Source: Alphaproteobacteria bacterium (GTDB lineage Bacteria; Pseudomonadota; Alphaproteobacteria; Rhodospirillales; Rhodospirillaceae). From it: 64,000 bases of DNA. Location: assembly GCA_003246625.1 (NCBI GenBank), contig QJZR01000006.1, positions 1 through 64,000 of the forward strand, in the 5' to 3' direction. The first letter of the stretch is position 1. Every line of letters begins with the position of its first letter. Of the stretch, positions 34,273 through 44,162 are shown piece by piece. Made by a program: the position numbers and the translations under genes. The notes below the pieces were generated by a model. That model had not been told where the DNA came from. It made no database searches and saw only the letters and a list, made by a program, of their open reading frames with translations.

Positions 34273-35823
34273 CTATGAGGGCCGCCGTTCCCGGCGGTCG
34301 CGCTTCGCACCATACATGGCCTGATCGGCGAAGCGCAAAAGCATTTCGGCGGAGGTTCCGTCCTCGGGGCAGAGGGCGACGCCGAGGCTGGCCCGGATCG
34401 GGCCGGCGGCGCCCGGGAAGGGGCCGGGCGGCAGGGTCAGGCGATGCAGGATTTTTTCCGCCACCGCCGCCGCCGCCGCGCGGTTCCGGCAGGGGGAGAG
34501 GATCACCGCGAATTCGTCGCCGCCCAGGCGGCCGATCAGGTCGGCGTCGCGGATGCAGGCACGGATGCGGGCGACGGTTTCGCGCAGGCAGGCGTCGCCC
34601 GCGTCGTGGCCGTGGGTGTCGTTGATCGCCTTGAAGTCGTCCAGGTCGACGAAGATCAGGGCGCAACCTTCCCCCAGTTCCTCATAACGGGCGAGGGCGG
34701 CTTCCAGCCGTTCGTCGAAGGCGGCGCGGTTGAACGCGTCGGTCAGGGGGTCGATGGTGGCACGGTGAAGCAGACGGTTTTGCCGGTGCTGGCGGGCCGC
34801 CCAGGATGCCGAGAAAGCCCAGGACGCCAGCCCCAGGGAAAGCAGGGCGGCCAGGAAAAACGGCACCAGAGTTTCCAGGATGCGGTTTTCGAGCCGGGCG
34901 ATGGCGGTGGGCGAAATGAACGAGATCACCTTCCATTCGTTGATCTCGGGCGAGGGGGCCTGGCCGGGTTCCGCCCCCCAGAAGCCGGTGATCGCCGGAT
35001 GCGCGGTGCGGTAGACGAAAATTCCGTTCGGCGTGCGGAGGGTTCCGCCCTCGGTCGCGCTGATTTCCGCCCAGGCCTTCGGGTAATCCCGGGTCAGGGG
35101 GGAAGATTCCCCCTCGTGGCGGTCGAATCCCCAGGTAAAGGAGGCGTCGGGCCGGGAAACCCAGTGGCCGTCCCGGTCGGCGAGGATGAAGGTGCTGGGG
35201 GAGCGTTCCGCCAGTTGCGCCAAGCGGTCGAATAGGACGTCGGCGCGGAAGAAAACCAGCAGATAGGTGTTGCCGTTGGCGTGACGGGCGGCCGTGGAGA
35301 TGCCGAAACGAAGCAGCGGACGCGGGGAAGATTCATCCCTTCCCGGGCGGGACATCAACAGGCCGCCGGGGGCCATCGCTCCCAATACGCGCAGATCCTC
35401 GTGGTCGCCGCGCCGCGTGTGGACCGGTGTGACATGATAATGGATCTCGCCATCCTCGTTGTGAATGTCGATCAGGCGGGTGCCGTCGGCGGCGAGCAGG
35501 CGGATGTTTTCGTAAACCCCCACGGCGCGTTCGAAATCGGCGTATTCCCGGGCCAGTTCCGCCAGCCGCGTCGAGTCCTTGATGTGGGCGAGTTCGCTTT
35601 GCCGACTGAGAATGTAAAGGTCGGCGCGGATGCGGTGCAGGGATTCGTTGATCACCGCCACCTGCGCGGCGACGATCGAGATTTCGTCGTTTTCCAGGGC
35701 CGAAAGCTGGGCGCGGCGCCGTTCCTCGAAGATCACCAAGCAGACGACCGCAAGCAGGAGCGCGCCGCCCGCGAACAATTTGGCGAACAGGGGAAGCCAG
35801 GATTTGACGCGCGTCGCCTTCAC
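34273..35823 (-). CDS. Membrane-bound dCache-GGDEF diguanylate cyclase
   Basis: A 516-residue sensor protein. An N-terminal membrane helix (about residues 12-30) is followed by a long periplasmic sensory region (about 45-320) with Cache-like segments (LILADRDGHWVSRP-like and WKVISFISP), a second helix (about 325-350), then a GGDEF domain with active site GGDEF at residues 434-438. RDAD five residues before it fits the RxxD inhibitory I-site. It sits between hisF and hisE in the same direction, 40 bp from hisF and 24 bp from hisE, so it is likely read with the his genes. Confidence 0.9.
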   Translation of the reverse strand: MKATRVKSWLPLFAKLFAGGALLLAVVCLVIFEERRRAQLSALENDEISIVAAQVAVINESLHRIRADLYILSRQSELAHIKDSTRLAELAREYADFERAVGVYENIRLLAADGTRLIDIHNEDGEIHYHVTPVHTRRGDHEDLRVLGAMAPGGLLMSRPGRDESSPRPLLRFGISTAARHANGNTYLLVFFRADVLFDRLAQLAERSPSTFILADRDGHWVSRPDASFTWGFDRHEGESSPLTRDYPKAWAEISATEGGTLRTPNGIFVYRTAHPAITGFWGAEPGQAPSPEINEWKVISFISPTAIARLENRILETLVPFFLAALLSLGLASWAFSASWAARQHRQNRLLHRATIDPLTDAFNRAAFDERLEAALARYEELGEGCALIFVDLDDFKAINDTHGHDAGDACLRETVARIRACIRDADLIGRLGGDEFAVILSPCRNRAAAAAVAEKILHRLTLPPGPFPGAAGPIRASLGVALCPEDGTSAEMLLRFADQAMYGAKRDRRERRPS

Positions 35824-35863
35824 AAGAACCTCCCGAGTTGCGACGGGGGGTAGGGACTTCTGA

Positions 35864-36622
35864 CTACAGCCGGACCGGGATTCCCGCCGCCGCTAAATGC
35901 GCTTTCGCCTGCGGAACGGAATACTGGCCGAAGTGGAAGATCGAGGCGGCCAGAACCGCGGTCGCGCCGCCGTCGCGGATTCCCGCCACCAGATGATCCA
36001 GGGAGCCGACCCCACCCGAGGCGATTACCGGCACCGGCACCGCGTCGGAAACCGCGCGGGTCAAGGCAATATCGAAACCCTGCCGCGTGCCGTCGCGGTC
36101 CATCGAGGTGAGGAGAATCTCTCCTGCTCCATATGTGGTCATTCGTTGCGCCCATTCCACCGCGTCGATGCCGGTGGGCTTGCGGCCGCCATGGGTGAAG
36201 ATCTCGAACTTGCCGGGGGCGACCTGTTTCGCGTCGATGGCGACGACGATGCACTGGTTGCCGAACTTTTCCGCCGCCTCGCGCACGAATTCCGGGCGAT
36301 GCACTGCGGCGGTGTTGATCGACACCTTGTCCGCCCCGGCGAGAAGCAGCTTGCGGATGTCCTCCACCGTGCGCACGCCGCCGCCGACGGTCAGCGGCAT
36401 GAAACATTGCTCGGCGGTGCGGCGCACCACGTCGTACAGGGTGTCGCGGTTGTCCGAACTGGCGGTGATGTCGAGGAAGCACAGCTCGTCCGCCCCCGCC
36501 GCGTCGTAGACGCGCGCCTGTTCCACCGGGTCGCCCGCATCGATCAGGTCGACGAAGTTGACGCCCTTGACCACGCGGCCGTCCTTGACGTCGAGACAGG
36601 GGATGATGCGCATGCTGAGCAT
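35864..36622 (-). CDS. hisF: Imidazole glycerol phosphate synthase, cyclase subunit
   Basis: Cyclises PRFAR and ammonia to imidazole glycerol phosphate and AICAR. The 252-residue TIM barrel starts [23 protein letters not shown] (catalytic Asp in CLDV) and holds [24 protein letters not shown] and [13 protein letters not shown]. It partners HisH. The first codons (MLSMR) leave two ATG choices four codons apart. It follows hisA by 2 bp. Confidence 0.97.
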   Translation of the reverse strand: MLSMRIIPCLDVKDGRVVKGVNFVDLIDAGDPVEQARVYDAAGADELCFLDITASSDNRDTLYDVVRRTAEQCFMPLTVGGGVRTVEDIRKLLLAGADKVSINTAAVHRPEFVREAAEKFGNQCIVVAIDAKQVAPGKFEIFTHGGRKPTGIDAVEWAQRMTTYGAGEILLTSMDRDGTRQGFDIALTRAVSDAVPVPVIASGGVGSLDHLVAGIRDGGATAVLAASIFHFGQYSVPQAKAHLAAAGIPVRL

Positions 36623-36624
36623 GG

Positions 36625-37362
36625 TCAGGCCTTGGCAAGAAGGGCGACGGCGGCGACCAGATCGAGCTTGCCGTCGTAAAGGGAGCGTCCGGCGATCGCC
36701 CCGGCGAGGCCGCTTTTCTTATGTTCGGCGACGCGGCGGATATCGTCGATGCCGGCGACGCCACCCGAAACGATCACCGGAATGCCGCAGGCTTCGGCCA
36801 GTTTGGCGGAGGCCTCGACATTCGCGCCGCCCATCGCGCCGTCGCGCGAAATGTCGGTGTGGACGATCGCCGCCACCCCGGCGTCGGCGAAGCGCATCGC
36901 CATTTCCTCGGCGGTCAGTTGCGAGGTCTCGGCCCAGCCTTCCACCGCGACGAAGCCGTCGCGCGCGTCGATGCCCACCGCGATGCGGCCGGGATGACGG
37001 CGGCAGGCCGCCTTCACCAAATCGGGGTCGTGCAGCGCCGCGGTGCCCAGGATTACCCGCGCCACCCCGCAGCCGAGCCAGGAATCGATGGTTTCGGCGT
37101 CGCGGATGCCACCGCCCACCTGTACCTGCACGTCGTTGTTCCCCGCCACCCCGAGAATTTCCTTAACCGCGTCGGCGTTGACCGGCTTGCCGGCGAAGGC
37201 CCCGTTGAGGTCGACCACGTGCAGCCAGGAACACCCGGCGACGATGAACCGCGCCGCCTGATCGGCGGGAGAGGTGTTGAACACCGTCGCTTGGTTCATT
37301 TCGCCCTTGTAAAGGCGCACGCAGGCACCGTCCTTGAGGTCGATCGCCGGAAACAGAATCAT
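36625..37362 (-). CDS. hisA: ProFAR isomerase (HisA)
   Basis: Isomerises ProFAR to PRFAR. The 245-residue TIM barrel starts [21 protein letters not shown] with the conserved DLK motif and has [40 protein letters not shown] and [13 protein letters not shown]. Its ATG overlaps the hisH stop as ATGA; its stop is 2 bp from the hisF start. Confidence 0.96.
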   Translation of the reverse strand: MILFPAIDLKDGACVRLYKGEMNQATVFNTSPADQAARFIVAGCSWLHVVDLNGAFAGKPVNADAVKEILGVAGNNDVQVQVGGGIRDAETIDSWLGCGVARVILGTAALHDPDLVKAACRRHPGRIAVGIDARDGFVAVEGWAETSQLTAEEMAMRFADAGVAAIVHTDISRDGAMGGANVEASAKLAEACGIPVIVSGGVAGIDDIRRVAEHKKSGLAGAIAGRSLYDGKLDLVAAVALLAKA

Positions 37363-38018
37363 GGCGTGGGAATCCAGGTGAGAAAGTTGCGGATCACGGA
37401 GAGGCCGATCGTTTGGCTTTTCTCCGGGTGAAACTGGGTGCCGACGATGTTGCCCCGGCCTACCGCCGCGGTGATCGTCTGGCCATAGTCGGCGGTGGCG
37501 AGAACGTCCTCGGCCCGCGCCGGGGCCAGCGCGTAGCTGTGCACGAAATAGACCTGCGCGCCGGGGGCGATGCCGCGAAACAGGGGATGCGCCACCCCGG
37601 TGGGGGACAGGGAAAGTTCGTTCCAGCCCATGTGCGGAATCTTCAGCCCCGGACCCTCGGCCAGGCGCGTCACCAGCCCCGGAATCCAACCCAGGCCAGG
37701 ATGCGCGCCATGTTCGCGGCCTTCGTCGGCCAGAAGCTGCATGCCGACGCAGATGCCGAGAAAGGGTTTCTTGTCGTCGATCACCGCCGCGGTCAACGCG
37801 TCCAGAAGCCCCGGTCGCGCCAGAAGCCCGGCGCGGCAGTCGGCGAACGCCCCCACCCCGGGCAGCACGATGCGTTCCGCCGCACGGATGCGGGCGGGAT
37901 CGTCGGTGACCGCGACGGCAAGGTCCAGTCCCGCCTCGGCGGCGGCGCGTTCGAACGCCTTGGCCGCCGAGCGCAGGTTGCCCGAGCCGTAATCGACGAT
38001 GGCGACGGTTCCGCTCAT
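37359..38018 (-). CDS. hisH: Imidazole glycerol phosphate synthase, glutamine amidotransferase subunit
   Basis: Supplies ammonia to HisF. The 219-residue class I amidotransferase has [38 protein letters not shown] (nucleophile Cys in GICVGMQ), YFVHSYA and [10 protein letters not shown] with the His and Glu of the triad. It overlaps hisB by 4 bp at its start and hisA by 4 bp at its end. Confidence 0.97.
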   Translation of the reverse strand: MSGTVAIVDYGSGNLRSAAKAFERAAAEAGLDLAVAVTDDPARIRAAERIVLPGVGAFADCRAGLLARPGLLDALTAAVIDDKKPFLGICVGMQLLADEGREHGAHPGLGWIPGLVTRLAEGPGLKIPHMGWNELSLSPTGVAHPLFRGIAPGAQVYFVHSYALAPARAEDVLATADYGQTITAAVGRGNIVGTQFHPEKSQTIGLSVIRNFLTWIPTP

Positions 38019-38626
38019 GACTTCATGCCGCCCGCCCCGGCCAGGGCCCCCTTGGTCGACGGCACCGCGCCGGGCGCGCGGGGATCGATTTCCACCGCGG
38101 CGCGCAGCGCCCGCGCCAGGGCCTTGAAGCAGGCCTCGACGATATGGTGGGTGTTGCTGCCGTACAAGGCCTCGACGTGCAGGGTGATTCCCCCCGCCTG
38201 GGCGAAGGCCTGGAACCATTCGCGGAACAGCTCGGTCTCCATGCTGCCCAGACGTTCCTGCGGCAACGCCACCCGCCACACCAGATAAGGCCGGTTGGAA
38301 AGGTCGAGGGCACACCGCGCCAGGGTGTCGTCCATCGGAATCAGCGCGTCGCCGTAACGGCGGATGCCCACCCGGTCGCCCAAGGCCTTGGCCAGCGCCG
38401 AACCCAGTGCCAGGCCGACGTCCTCGGTGACGTGATGCGCGTCGATGTGGGTGTCGCCCTTGGCCTTGATCGAAAGGTCGATCAGCCCGTGGCGGGACAA
38501 CTGTTCCAGCATGTGGTCGAGAAAGCCGACTCCGGTGGAAATCTCGTAAGCCCCGGTGCCGTCCAGGTCGATGGTCACCGAAATTTCGGTTTCCCGCGTC
38601 GTCCGTTCGATGGTTGCGCTTCTCAT
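38015..38626 (-). CDS. hisB: Imidazoleglycerol-phosphate dehydratase
   Basis: Dehydrates imidazole glycerol phosphate. The 203-residue protein has [41 protein letters not shown] (metal-binding histidines) and LSNRPYLV. The ATG at 38626 is chosen for its GGGAGACGGCG upstream site; the longer frame to 38713 has none. There is no N-terminal phosphatase domain, as usual outside gammaproteobacteria. It leads the hisB-hisH-hisA-hisF unit, divergent from the XRE gene. Confidence 0.97.
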   Translation of the reverse strand: MRSATIERTTRETEISVTIDLDGTGAYEISTGVGFLDHMLEQLSRHGLIDLSIKAKGDTHIDAHHVTEDVGLALGSALAKALGDRVGIRRYGDALIPMDDTLARCALDLSNRPYLVWRVALPQERLGSMETELFREWFQAFAQAGGITLHVEALYGSNTHHIVEACFKALARALRAAVEIDPRAPGAVPSTKGALAGAGGMKS

Positions 38627-38783
38627 CGCCGTCTCCCGTCGGGCGCGCCGCCCATGTGCCCAATACCAAGGGGTGTATACCGCTTCGCGGAGGACGAGGC
38701 AAACCCTCAACAATATTTGGGACGGTCATCCATATCAGGACCCATCGGGAATTTTTATCGAATGGAGGTTTTTGCCTTGCCCA

Positions 38784-38813
38784 TTGACATCTGTTAAAAA
38801 ACGCACGTATGCA
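38784..38813 (+). promoter_or_regulatory. Candidate promoter for the XRE regulator
   Basis: A perfect -35 TTGACA lies at 38784-38789 in an AT-rich patch. The best -10 is TATGCA (38808-38813) at an 18-base spacing, matching only in part. It precedes the ATG of the regulator (38849) by about 36 bases. Confidence 0.4.
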
Positions 38814-38848
38814 TGTGGCTGGTTGTTGTTGAACCGAAGTGTCTTCTC

Positions 38849-39322
38849 ATGATCGAACGTCGTCTTCCTAAGAATGTCGTGACGGAAAATGGTCCCGACC
38901 CCATCGATGTCCACGTCGGCCAGCGGATTCGCCTGCGCCGCAATCTGGTGGGTATGACCCAGGAGCAGTTGGCCTCCGCCGTTGGTGTGACTTTCCAGCA
39001 GGTGCAGAAGTATGAACGCGGCTTCAACCGCGTTTCCGCCAGCCGCCTGTACGATATCGGCCACGTCCTGTCGGTGCCGATCAGCTTTTTCTTCCAGGAC
39101 GTCAGCGTCCAGGTCGCCGAGGAACGCTATGGCGTCCTGCCGGAGAGCTTCGACGCCGCGGGCGGCGCGCTCAACCTGGCCGACGGCGAAACCGTCGAGG
39201 ACGATCCGCTGTCCCGCACCGAGACCCTGGAACTGGTGCGCAATTACTGGAAGATCCGCAATGACCGGGCGCGTACCCAGGTCTTCGCGCTGATCAAGGC
39301 GATGGCCCAGGCCGAGGCCTGA
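38849..39322 (+). CDS. XRE-family transcriptional regulator (PraR-like)
   Basis: A 157-residue DNA-binding protein with a Cro/C1-type [54 protein letters not shown], at about residues 20-75, followed by [10 protein letters not shown] and a C-terminal extension. The HTH pattern strongly resembles alphaproteobacterial PraR-type regulators that affect quorum sensing and biofilm genes in rhizobia. The upstream ATG at 38813 has no ribosome site and is rejected. It lies just upstream of hslV-hslU, an arrangement found in other alphaproteobacteria. Target genes are unknown. Confidence 0.85.
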   Translation: MIERRLPKNVVTENGPDPIDVHVGQRIRLRRNLVGMTQEQLASAVGVTFQQVQKYERGFNRVSASRLYDIGHVLSVPISFFFQDVSVQVAEERYGVLPESFDAAGGALNLADGETVEDDPLSRTETLELVRNYWKIRNDRARTQVFALIKAMAQAEA

Positions 39323-39420
39323 TTCCCCGCTTTGTCCGCCAGCCGGAACGCCACCTGTGGCGTTTCGGCGGCGCGCGCCTTACATTGCTTCCCTGTCCTC
39401 GACAACAGGGAGCCTTCCCC

Positions 39421-39960
39421 TTGGAATCCCAATCCTGGCATGGGACCACCGTGGTCTCGATCCGCAAGGCCGGTCGCGTGGTGATCGCCGCCGACGGTCA
39501 GGTGACTCTCGGCAACACCGTCCTGAAGTCCACCGCGCGCAAGGTCCGCCGCCTCGGCGACGGCAAGGTTCTGGCGGGGTTCGCCGGAGCCACCGCCGAC
39601 GCCTTCACCCTGTTCGAACGGCTGGAGGCGAAGCTGGAACGCTTTCCCGGCCAGTTGACCCGCGCCTGCGTCGAACTCGCCAAGGATTGGCGCACCGACC
39701 GCTATCTCCGCCGTTTGGAGGCGATGATGGCGGTGGCCGACGCCGAAACCTCGCTGATCCTGTCGGGTACCGGCGACGTGCTGGAACCCGACGACGCCTT
39801 GATCGGCATCGGTTCGGGCGGGCCGTTCGCCCTGGCCGCGGCGCGCGCGATGATCGACCGCGACGACCTTTCCGCCGAGGACGTCGCCCGCCGCGCCATC
39901 GGCATCGCCGCCGACATCTGCATCTATACCAACCGCAACATCGTGATCGAAAGCCTATGA
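39421..39960 (+). CDS. hslV: ATP-dependent protease peptidase subunit HslV (ClpQ)
   Basis: Proteasome-like peptidase that forms a barrel with HslU. The catalytic threonine is Thr9, in [12 protein letters not shown], exposed after processing. Other features are [41 protein letters not shown] and [14 protein letters not shown]. The chosen start is TTG at 39421 with GGGAG 8 bases upstream; a longer ATG reading at 39385 adds non-conserved residues. The stop overlaps the hslU ATG (ATGA). Confidence 0.95.
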   Translation: MESQSWHGTTVVSIRKAGRVVIAADGQVTLGNTVLKSTARKVRRLGDGKVLAGFAGATADAFTLFERLEAKLERFPGQLTRACVELAKDWRTDRYLRRLEAMMAVADAETSLILSGTGDVLEPDDALIGIGSGGPFALAAARAMIDRDDLSAEDVARRAIGIAADICIYTNRNIVIESL

Positions 39961-41270
39961 CCGCCTTTAGCCCCCGCGAGATCGTTTCGGAACTGGATCG
40001 TCACATCGTCGGCCAGACGGAAGCCAAGCGCGCCGTCGCCGTTGCCCTGCGCAACCGTTGGCGCCGTCAGCAATTGCCCGAGCACCTGCGCGAGGAGGTG
40101 CTGCCCAAGAACATCCTGATGATCGGCCCCACCGGCGTCGGCAAGACCGAAATCGCCCGCCGTTTGGCGAAACTGGCCCAGGCGCCGTTCATCAAGGTCG
40201 AGGCGACCAAGTTCACCGAGGTGGGCTATGTCGGCCGCGACGTCGAAAGCATCATCCGCGACCTTCTGGAATCCGCCATCCAGATGGCCCGCGTCCGCCT
40301 GCGCGCCGACGTCCGGGTCAAGGCCGAGGCGGCGGCGGAGGAGCGCGTCCTCGACGCCCTGGTCGGCGCCTCCGCCAACCCGGAAACCCGCGCCAAGTTC
40401 CGCGCCATGCTGCGCAAGGGCGAGCTGGACGGCAAAAGCATCGAGATCGAGGTCAAGGATTCCGGCGGTAACGCCCTGCCCACCTTCGACCTGCCCAACA
40501 TGCCCGGCGCGCAGATGGGCGTCCTCAACCTCAACGACGTCTTCGGCAAGGCCTTCGGCAACGCCACGAAAAAGCGCAAGGTGACGGTGGCGGAAAGCTA
40601 CGAAGTCCTCATCGCCGACGAAAGCGACCGCCTGCTCGACGAGGAACAGGTAACGCGCGAGGCGATCCGCGCCACCCAGAACGACGGCATCGTCTTCATC
40701 GACGAAATCGACAAAATCTGCGCCCGTGGCGAGACGAAGGGCGGCGCCGACGTCTCCCGCGAGGGGGTGCAGCGCGACCTGCTGCCGCTGATCGAGGGCA
40801 CCGTCGTTACCACCAAGTACGGCCCGGTGAAGACCGACCACATTCTGTTCATCGCCTCGGGCGCGTTCCACCTGGCCAAGCCGTCGGACCTGCTGCCCGA
40901 GCTTCAGGGCCGCCTGCCCAACCGCGTCGAGCTTGCGGCGCTGACCCGCGACGACTTCGAACGCATCCTCACCGAGCCCGAGGCCAGCCTGATCACCCAG
41001 TACACCGCGCTGCTCGCCACCGAGAACGTGACGATTACTTTCGATCCCGAAACCATCCGGGCGATCGCCGACATCGCGGCGGAGATCAATTCCTCGGTCG
41101 AGAATATCGGCGCGCGGCGGCTGCATACCGTGCTCGAACGCCTGCTCGAGGAAATCAGCTTCACCGCCGCCGACCGCTCCGGCGAAACCATCGCCATCAC
41201 CCCGGACATGGTGCGCGACCGCGTCGGCATCTTGGCCAAATCCGCCGATCTGTCGAAGTTCATCCTGTAG
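39957..41270 (+). CDS. hslU: ATP-dependent protease ATPase subunit HslU (ClpY)
   Basis: AAA+ unfoldase for the HslV peptidase, important for heat-damaged proteins. The 437-residue protein has [13 protein letters not shown] (Walker A, residues 57-64), the family's [33 protein letters not shown] (Walker B), the intermediate domain and [21 protein letters not shown] with the arginine-finger region. It ends in LSKFIL, the activating tail expected for HslV docking. Coupled to hslV by a 4-bp overlap. Confidence 0.98.
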   Translation: MTAFSPREIVSELDRHIVGQTEAKRAVAVALRNRWRRQQLPEHLREEVLPKNILMIGPTGVGKTEIARRLAKLAQAPFIKVEATKFTEVGYVGRDVESIIRDLLESAIQMARVRLRADVRVKAEAAAEERVLDALVGASANPETRAKFRAMLRKGELDGKSIEIEVKDSGGNALPTFDLPNMPGAQMGVLNLNDVFGKAFGNATKKRKVTVAESYEVLIADESDRLLDEEQVTREAIRATQNDGIVFIDEIDKICARGETKGGADVSREGVQRDLLPLIEGTVVTTKYGPVKTDHILFIASGAFHLAKPSDLLPELQGRLPNRVELAALTRDDFERILTEPEASLITQYTALLATENVTITFDPETIRAIADIAAEINSSVENIGARRLHTVLERLLEEISFTAADRSGETIAITPDMVRDRVGILAKSADLSKFIL

Positions 41271-41273
41271 CGG

Positions 41274-41458
41274 GGAACCGTCGGAAAAGGTTGCGAGGGG
41301 TCGCGGACCCCTCGCGCACCCCATTCCTTAAGTTTTCGCGCGCAGCGCCATAGAGCCTTCATATGGCGCGATGGTTTTATCCCGCTTCGCGGAAAAACAG
41401 GGAATGGGGTCTGGGGCCCATGGCCCCAGCGGGGTCCGGGGCTTGGCCCCGGCCTGGT
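41274..41458. repeat. Intergenic hairpin-mosaic element 6 (hslU/XRE-Smr operon)
   Basis: Convergent gap. It opens AAAAGGTTGCGAGGGGTCGC/GACCCCTCGC, reverse of the CTCGCAACGTTTT end seen in elements 3 and 4. It then has TTTTCGCGCGCAGCGCC, CATATGGCGCGATGG, TTATCCCGCTTCGCGGAAAAACA, CTGGGGCC-cat-GGCCCCAG, GGGGCTTGGCCCC, and ends CCCGGCCTGGTTT. The last bases overlap the stop codon of the XRE gene (41459). Confidence 0.78.
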
Positions 41459-41821
41459 TTACTTTCCCCGCCAGGCGGCCAGCCGTTGGCGCAGGTCTTC
41501 CGCGGCTTCCTCGGGCAGGGTACGGATCGCCCCCGCCAGTTCGTTGGCGAGCGCGGTGGCGGCGGGGGAGAGGCCGGAGGTATCGAGGGAGACCTTCGGG
41601 CGGGAAGACTGGGCGAGGGATTTGAGGGTTTCGACGTCGTCCCAGATCAGGCCGAAATAGCCGCAGATCTGCTGCACCAGCCCGGGGGTGGGCCGCCCGC
41701 GCCGCCCGTGTTCGAGGGCGGAGAGGTAGGCGGCGGAGATGTGCAGGTCCGCCGCCATGGCGGAGAGGGTGATGCCGCGTTCGGCGCGCAGTTCGCGCAG
41801 GCGGGCGCCGAAGGGGGTCAT
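41459..41821 (-). CDS. XRE-family HTH protein
   Basis: A 120-residue protein with an N-terminal Cro/C1-type HTH (FGARLRELRAERGITLSAMAADLHISAAYLSALEHGRRGRPTPGLVQQICGYF) and a C-terminal tail of helices. Function unknown. The ATG overlaps the stop of the Smr gene (ATGA), so it is translated with it. The GC-rich stop region joins directly with repeat element 6; its stop TAA lies within the terminal TTTA of that element. Confidence 0.85.
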   Translation of the reverse strand: MTPFGARLRELRAERGITLSAMAADLHISAAYLSALEHGRRGRPTPGLVQQICGYFGLIWDDVETLKSLAQSSRPKVSLDTSGLSPAATALANELAGAIRTLPEEAAEDLRQRLAAWRGK

Positions 41822-42378
41822 TCGCCGCGGTCCCTTTTCAGGAAGACGTAGAGCGCGCCCTCGCCGCCGTCGCGCGGCTGGGCGTAGGTGAAGCTGAGAA
41901 GCAGGGGGCGCAGGCTGGCTTCGTTCAGCCAGCGCGGCACCTCGGACTTGAGGACGCCGTCGCCCTCGGCGCGCAGGCCCTTGCCGGTGATGACCAGGAC
42001 CATGCGCCGTCCCCGCGCCGCGCTGTCGCGCAGAAAGCGGGTCAGCGTGCCGTGCGCCGCCTCGCGCGTCAGGCCGTGCAGGTCGATGCGGGCCTCGATT
42101 TCCATGCTGCCCTTGCGGAAGCGTTCGGCGGTGCGTTTGTCCACCCCGGCGGTGGAGCCGTGGGTGAGCGGTTGCAGGGGCTTCGCCGTCTTGGACGCGG
42201 TTTCGCGCTTGCGCGGCGGCAGGCGCGGGCCGGGCGGCTCGGGCGGGGTTTCCGGCTCGGGGTCGGCTTCGAGCGGCGGCGGCGGGGTTTCGGAAAGGGG
42301 CTTCACCCGACTGGTGACGCGCGCCCACAGCGCCGCGTCGTCGGCGGTTATCGGCGGTCTGCGCCGGCGCGGCGTCAT
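41818..42378 (-). CDS. Smr-domain protein
   Basis: A 186-residue protein with a proline-rich, charged N-terminal part (about 1-90) and a C-terminal Smr domain. Motifs: ARIDLHGLTREAAHGTLTRFL (DLHG), the MVLVITGKG loop, then LSFTYAQPRDGGEGALYVFLKR. Smr domains are nucleases or branched-DNA-binding modules. Many alphaproteobacteria have such a gene next to mltA and the Tim44-like gene, as here. Stop overlaps the XRE start; start overlaps the membrane protein's stop, forming a tightly packed operon. Confidence 0.88.
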   Translation of the reverse strand: MTPRRRRPPITADDAALWARVTSRVKPLSETPPPPLEADPEPETPPEPPGPRLPPRKRETASKTAKPLQPLTHGSTAGVDKRTAERFRKGSMEIEARIDLHGLTREAAHGTLTRFLRDSAARGRRMVLVITGKGLRAEGDGVLKSEVPRWLNEASLRPLLLSFTYAQPRDGGEGALYVFLKRDRGE

Positions 42379-42902
42379 CCGCGGCTTCCTCCCTTGCCCA
42401 TGTTGCCCTGTTCGCGCAATTCGGCCATGTCGGTGTCGCCCTTCAGGGCGGCGGCGATGTCGGACAGACCGTTGACGACGAAGGCACGCCAGTTGCCGGA
42501 GGGGGAATGGCACATCTGGCCGGTGCGTTCGTTGGCCAGGACCACGCCGCCCATGTTCCACAGCAGATCCCAATTGGCCAGGTTCAGCAACAGCGCGGTA
42601 CGGGTGCGTTCGTGCAGGCGGTGCATCACCCACAGGCGGATGAAGAAGGCGTAGAGGACAACCGAGAGGATCAGCGCCAGCACGCCGACGATGATCCCCT
42701 GCACCACCAGCAGCGCCAGGCTGATCAGCACCAGGAGCAGCAGCGGCGCGACGTTGTCCCACGGGCTGTAGGTGGGGGAGCGCCCCTGGTTGAACACCCG
42801 GAAATCGGTATAGATCTTGAGGCGGCCGGAGCTGACGCCGTGTTGCAGAACACGGTAGTCGAACTCCCTTTCCATGCGTGCGCGGCGCGTTTCACCCGGC
42901 AT
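42375..42902 (-). CDS. Hypothetical two-helix membrane protein
   Basis: A 175-residue protein not recognised as belonging to a named family. It has a soluble N-terminus (MEREFDYRVLQHGVSSGRLKIY), two adjacent membrane helices (LLLLVLISLALLVVQGIIVG and LALILSVVLYAFFIRLWVM, about residues 52-92), then a soluble C-terminus with an FVVNGLSDIAAALKGDTDM segment. A strong AAGGGGGGACCG site precedes the ATG at 42902. It lies within the mltA-Smr-XRE block, overlapped with Smr by 4 bp. Confidence 0.6.
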   Translation of the reverse strand: MPGETRRARMEREFDYRVLQHGVSSGRLKIYTDFRVFNQGRSPTYSPWDNVAPLLLLVLISLALLVVQGIIVGVLALILSVVLYAFFIRLWVMHRLHERTRTALLLNLANWDLLWNMGGVVLANERTGQMCHSPSGNWRAFVVNGLSDIAAALKGDTDMAELREQGNMGKGGSRG

Positions 42903-43013
42903 CGGTCCCCCCTTGGCGGCGCGCTGCGGGTCGCCCGCCGGGAAACAGACTCGGACGTTCCGGCGGAAAAGTCCAGACCCGCGAATTGCGGCGGTGGGTC
43001 ACGGCGGCATCGA

Positions 43014-44162
43014 TCAGGGCGCCGGGGCCGGAATCAGGACGTAATAGCGGCCGGGGCTTTTCATCCGTCCGGCCTTGGCCAGGGCGGTTTCCCCCGCCCC
43101 CCAGAAGAAGTCGCCGCGCACCGCCCCCTTGATCGCGCCGCCGATATCCTGCGCCGCCATCAGGCGGTTGATCGGCCGACCGTCGGGATCGGTGGTTTCC
43201 AGCCAGACCGGCGCGCCCAGCGGCACCACCGCCGGGTCCACCGCCAGGCTGCGCGCCGGGGTCAACGGCACCCCCATCGCCCCCACCGGCCCTTCGCCCT
43301 GGATCAGGCGGAAGAAGATGAAGCGCGGGTTCCGCTGCATCAGGCCCTCGGCCTGGCGCGGGTGGCCGTGCAGCCAGGCGCGGATTTCCGGCATCGAGGT
43401 CTTGCCCGGCTCGGCCAATCCGGCGTCGATCAGGATGCGTCCCAGTCCCTTGAACGGGCGGCCGTTGTTGCCGCCGTAGCCGATGCGGAAGCGGCGTCCG
43501 TCGGGCAGGCGCACTTGGGCCGAGCCCTGGATCTGCGCGACGTGCAGATCGACCAGGTCGTTCGCCCAGAACAGCACCGGCGCGGTCTTGGCGATGGCGC
43601 CCGCCTCGATCTCGGCGCGGGTGGGATAGGGCTCCAGGCGGCCGTCCTTCATCCGGCCGACCAGCTTGCGGCCGTCCTGCTGCCGTTCCACCAGATCGGT
43701 GGGACGGCCATAGACCGGATAGGGAAAGTACGGCGAACGGAACATCGAGCCATTCAGTTCGGCTTCGTAATAACCGGTGAAGAGCCCGTTCGGCGAGCCG
43801 TCGGCGGCGGCGACGCGATAGGGAACGAAGGCTTGGGCCAGGGCGGCGCGCGCCGCGTCGGCGGTGGCGGTTTTCGGCAGGGCGGCGCAGGCCCGTTGCC
43901 AATCGGCGGCGGGCCGGGACAGCGGGCCGGAGCCGATGGTCATGTCCGGCGGCTTGCGGTCGATCATCGCGCAAGAACGGGCGAGCGCGGGGAGGGTTTG
44001 CTCGACGGCGTCGGCGTTCCAGCCGGTCAACAGGGAGAAGTCCGCCGCCTCGGCGGTGTAGGCGGCGGGAACCTCGGCGGGCGGAAAAGCGGCGCGTTCG
44101 GCGCAGGCGGACAGCGCCAGCGCCGCGAAAAGGCCCGCTCCGCGGCGAAGGGCGTTACGCAT
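43014..44162 (-). CDS. mltA: MltA-type membrane-bound lytic transglycosylase
   Basis: Cleaves peptidoglycan glycan strands with formation of 1,6-anhydro-muramyl ends. The 382-residue protein has a lipobox LSAC near residue 20 and the MltA double-psi beta-barrel region: GLFTGYYEAELNGS, APVLFWANDLVDLHVAQIQGSAQVRLPDG, RIGYGGNNGRPF, MQRNPRFIFFR and MAAQDIGGAIKG with RGDFFWG near the end. It is likely in the outer membrane. The ATG at 44162 is preferred; a GTG two codons upstream exists. It overlaps the Tim44-like gene by 8 bp. The fxsA/Tim44/mltA/Smr order is a conserved alphaproteobacterial cluster. Confidence 0.94.
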   Translation of the reverse strand: MRNALRRGAGLFAALALSACAERAAFPPAEVPAAYTAEAADFSLLTGWNADAVEQTLPALARSCAMIDRKPPDMTIGSGPLSRPAADWQRACAALPKTATADAARAALAQAFVPYRVAAADGSPNGLFTGYYEAELNGSMFRSPYFPYPVYGRPTDLVERQQDGRKLVGRMKDGRLEPYPTRAEIEAGAIAKTAPVLFWANDLVDLHVAQIQGSAQVRLPDGRRFRIGYGGNNGRPFKGLGRILIDAGLAEPGKTSMPEIRAWLHGHPRQAEGLMQRNPRFIFFRLIQGEGPVGAMGVPLTPARSLAVDPAVVPLGAPVWLETTDPDGRPINRLMAAQDIGGAIKGAVRGDFFWGAGETALAKAGRMKSPGRYYVLIPAPAP

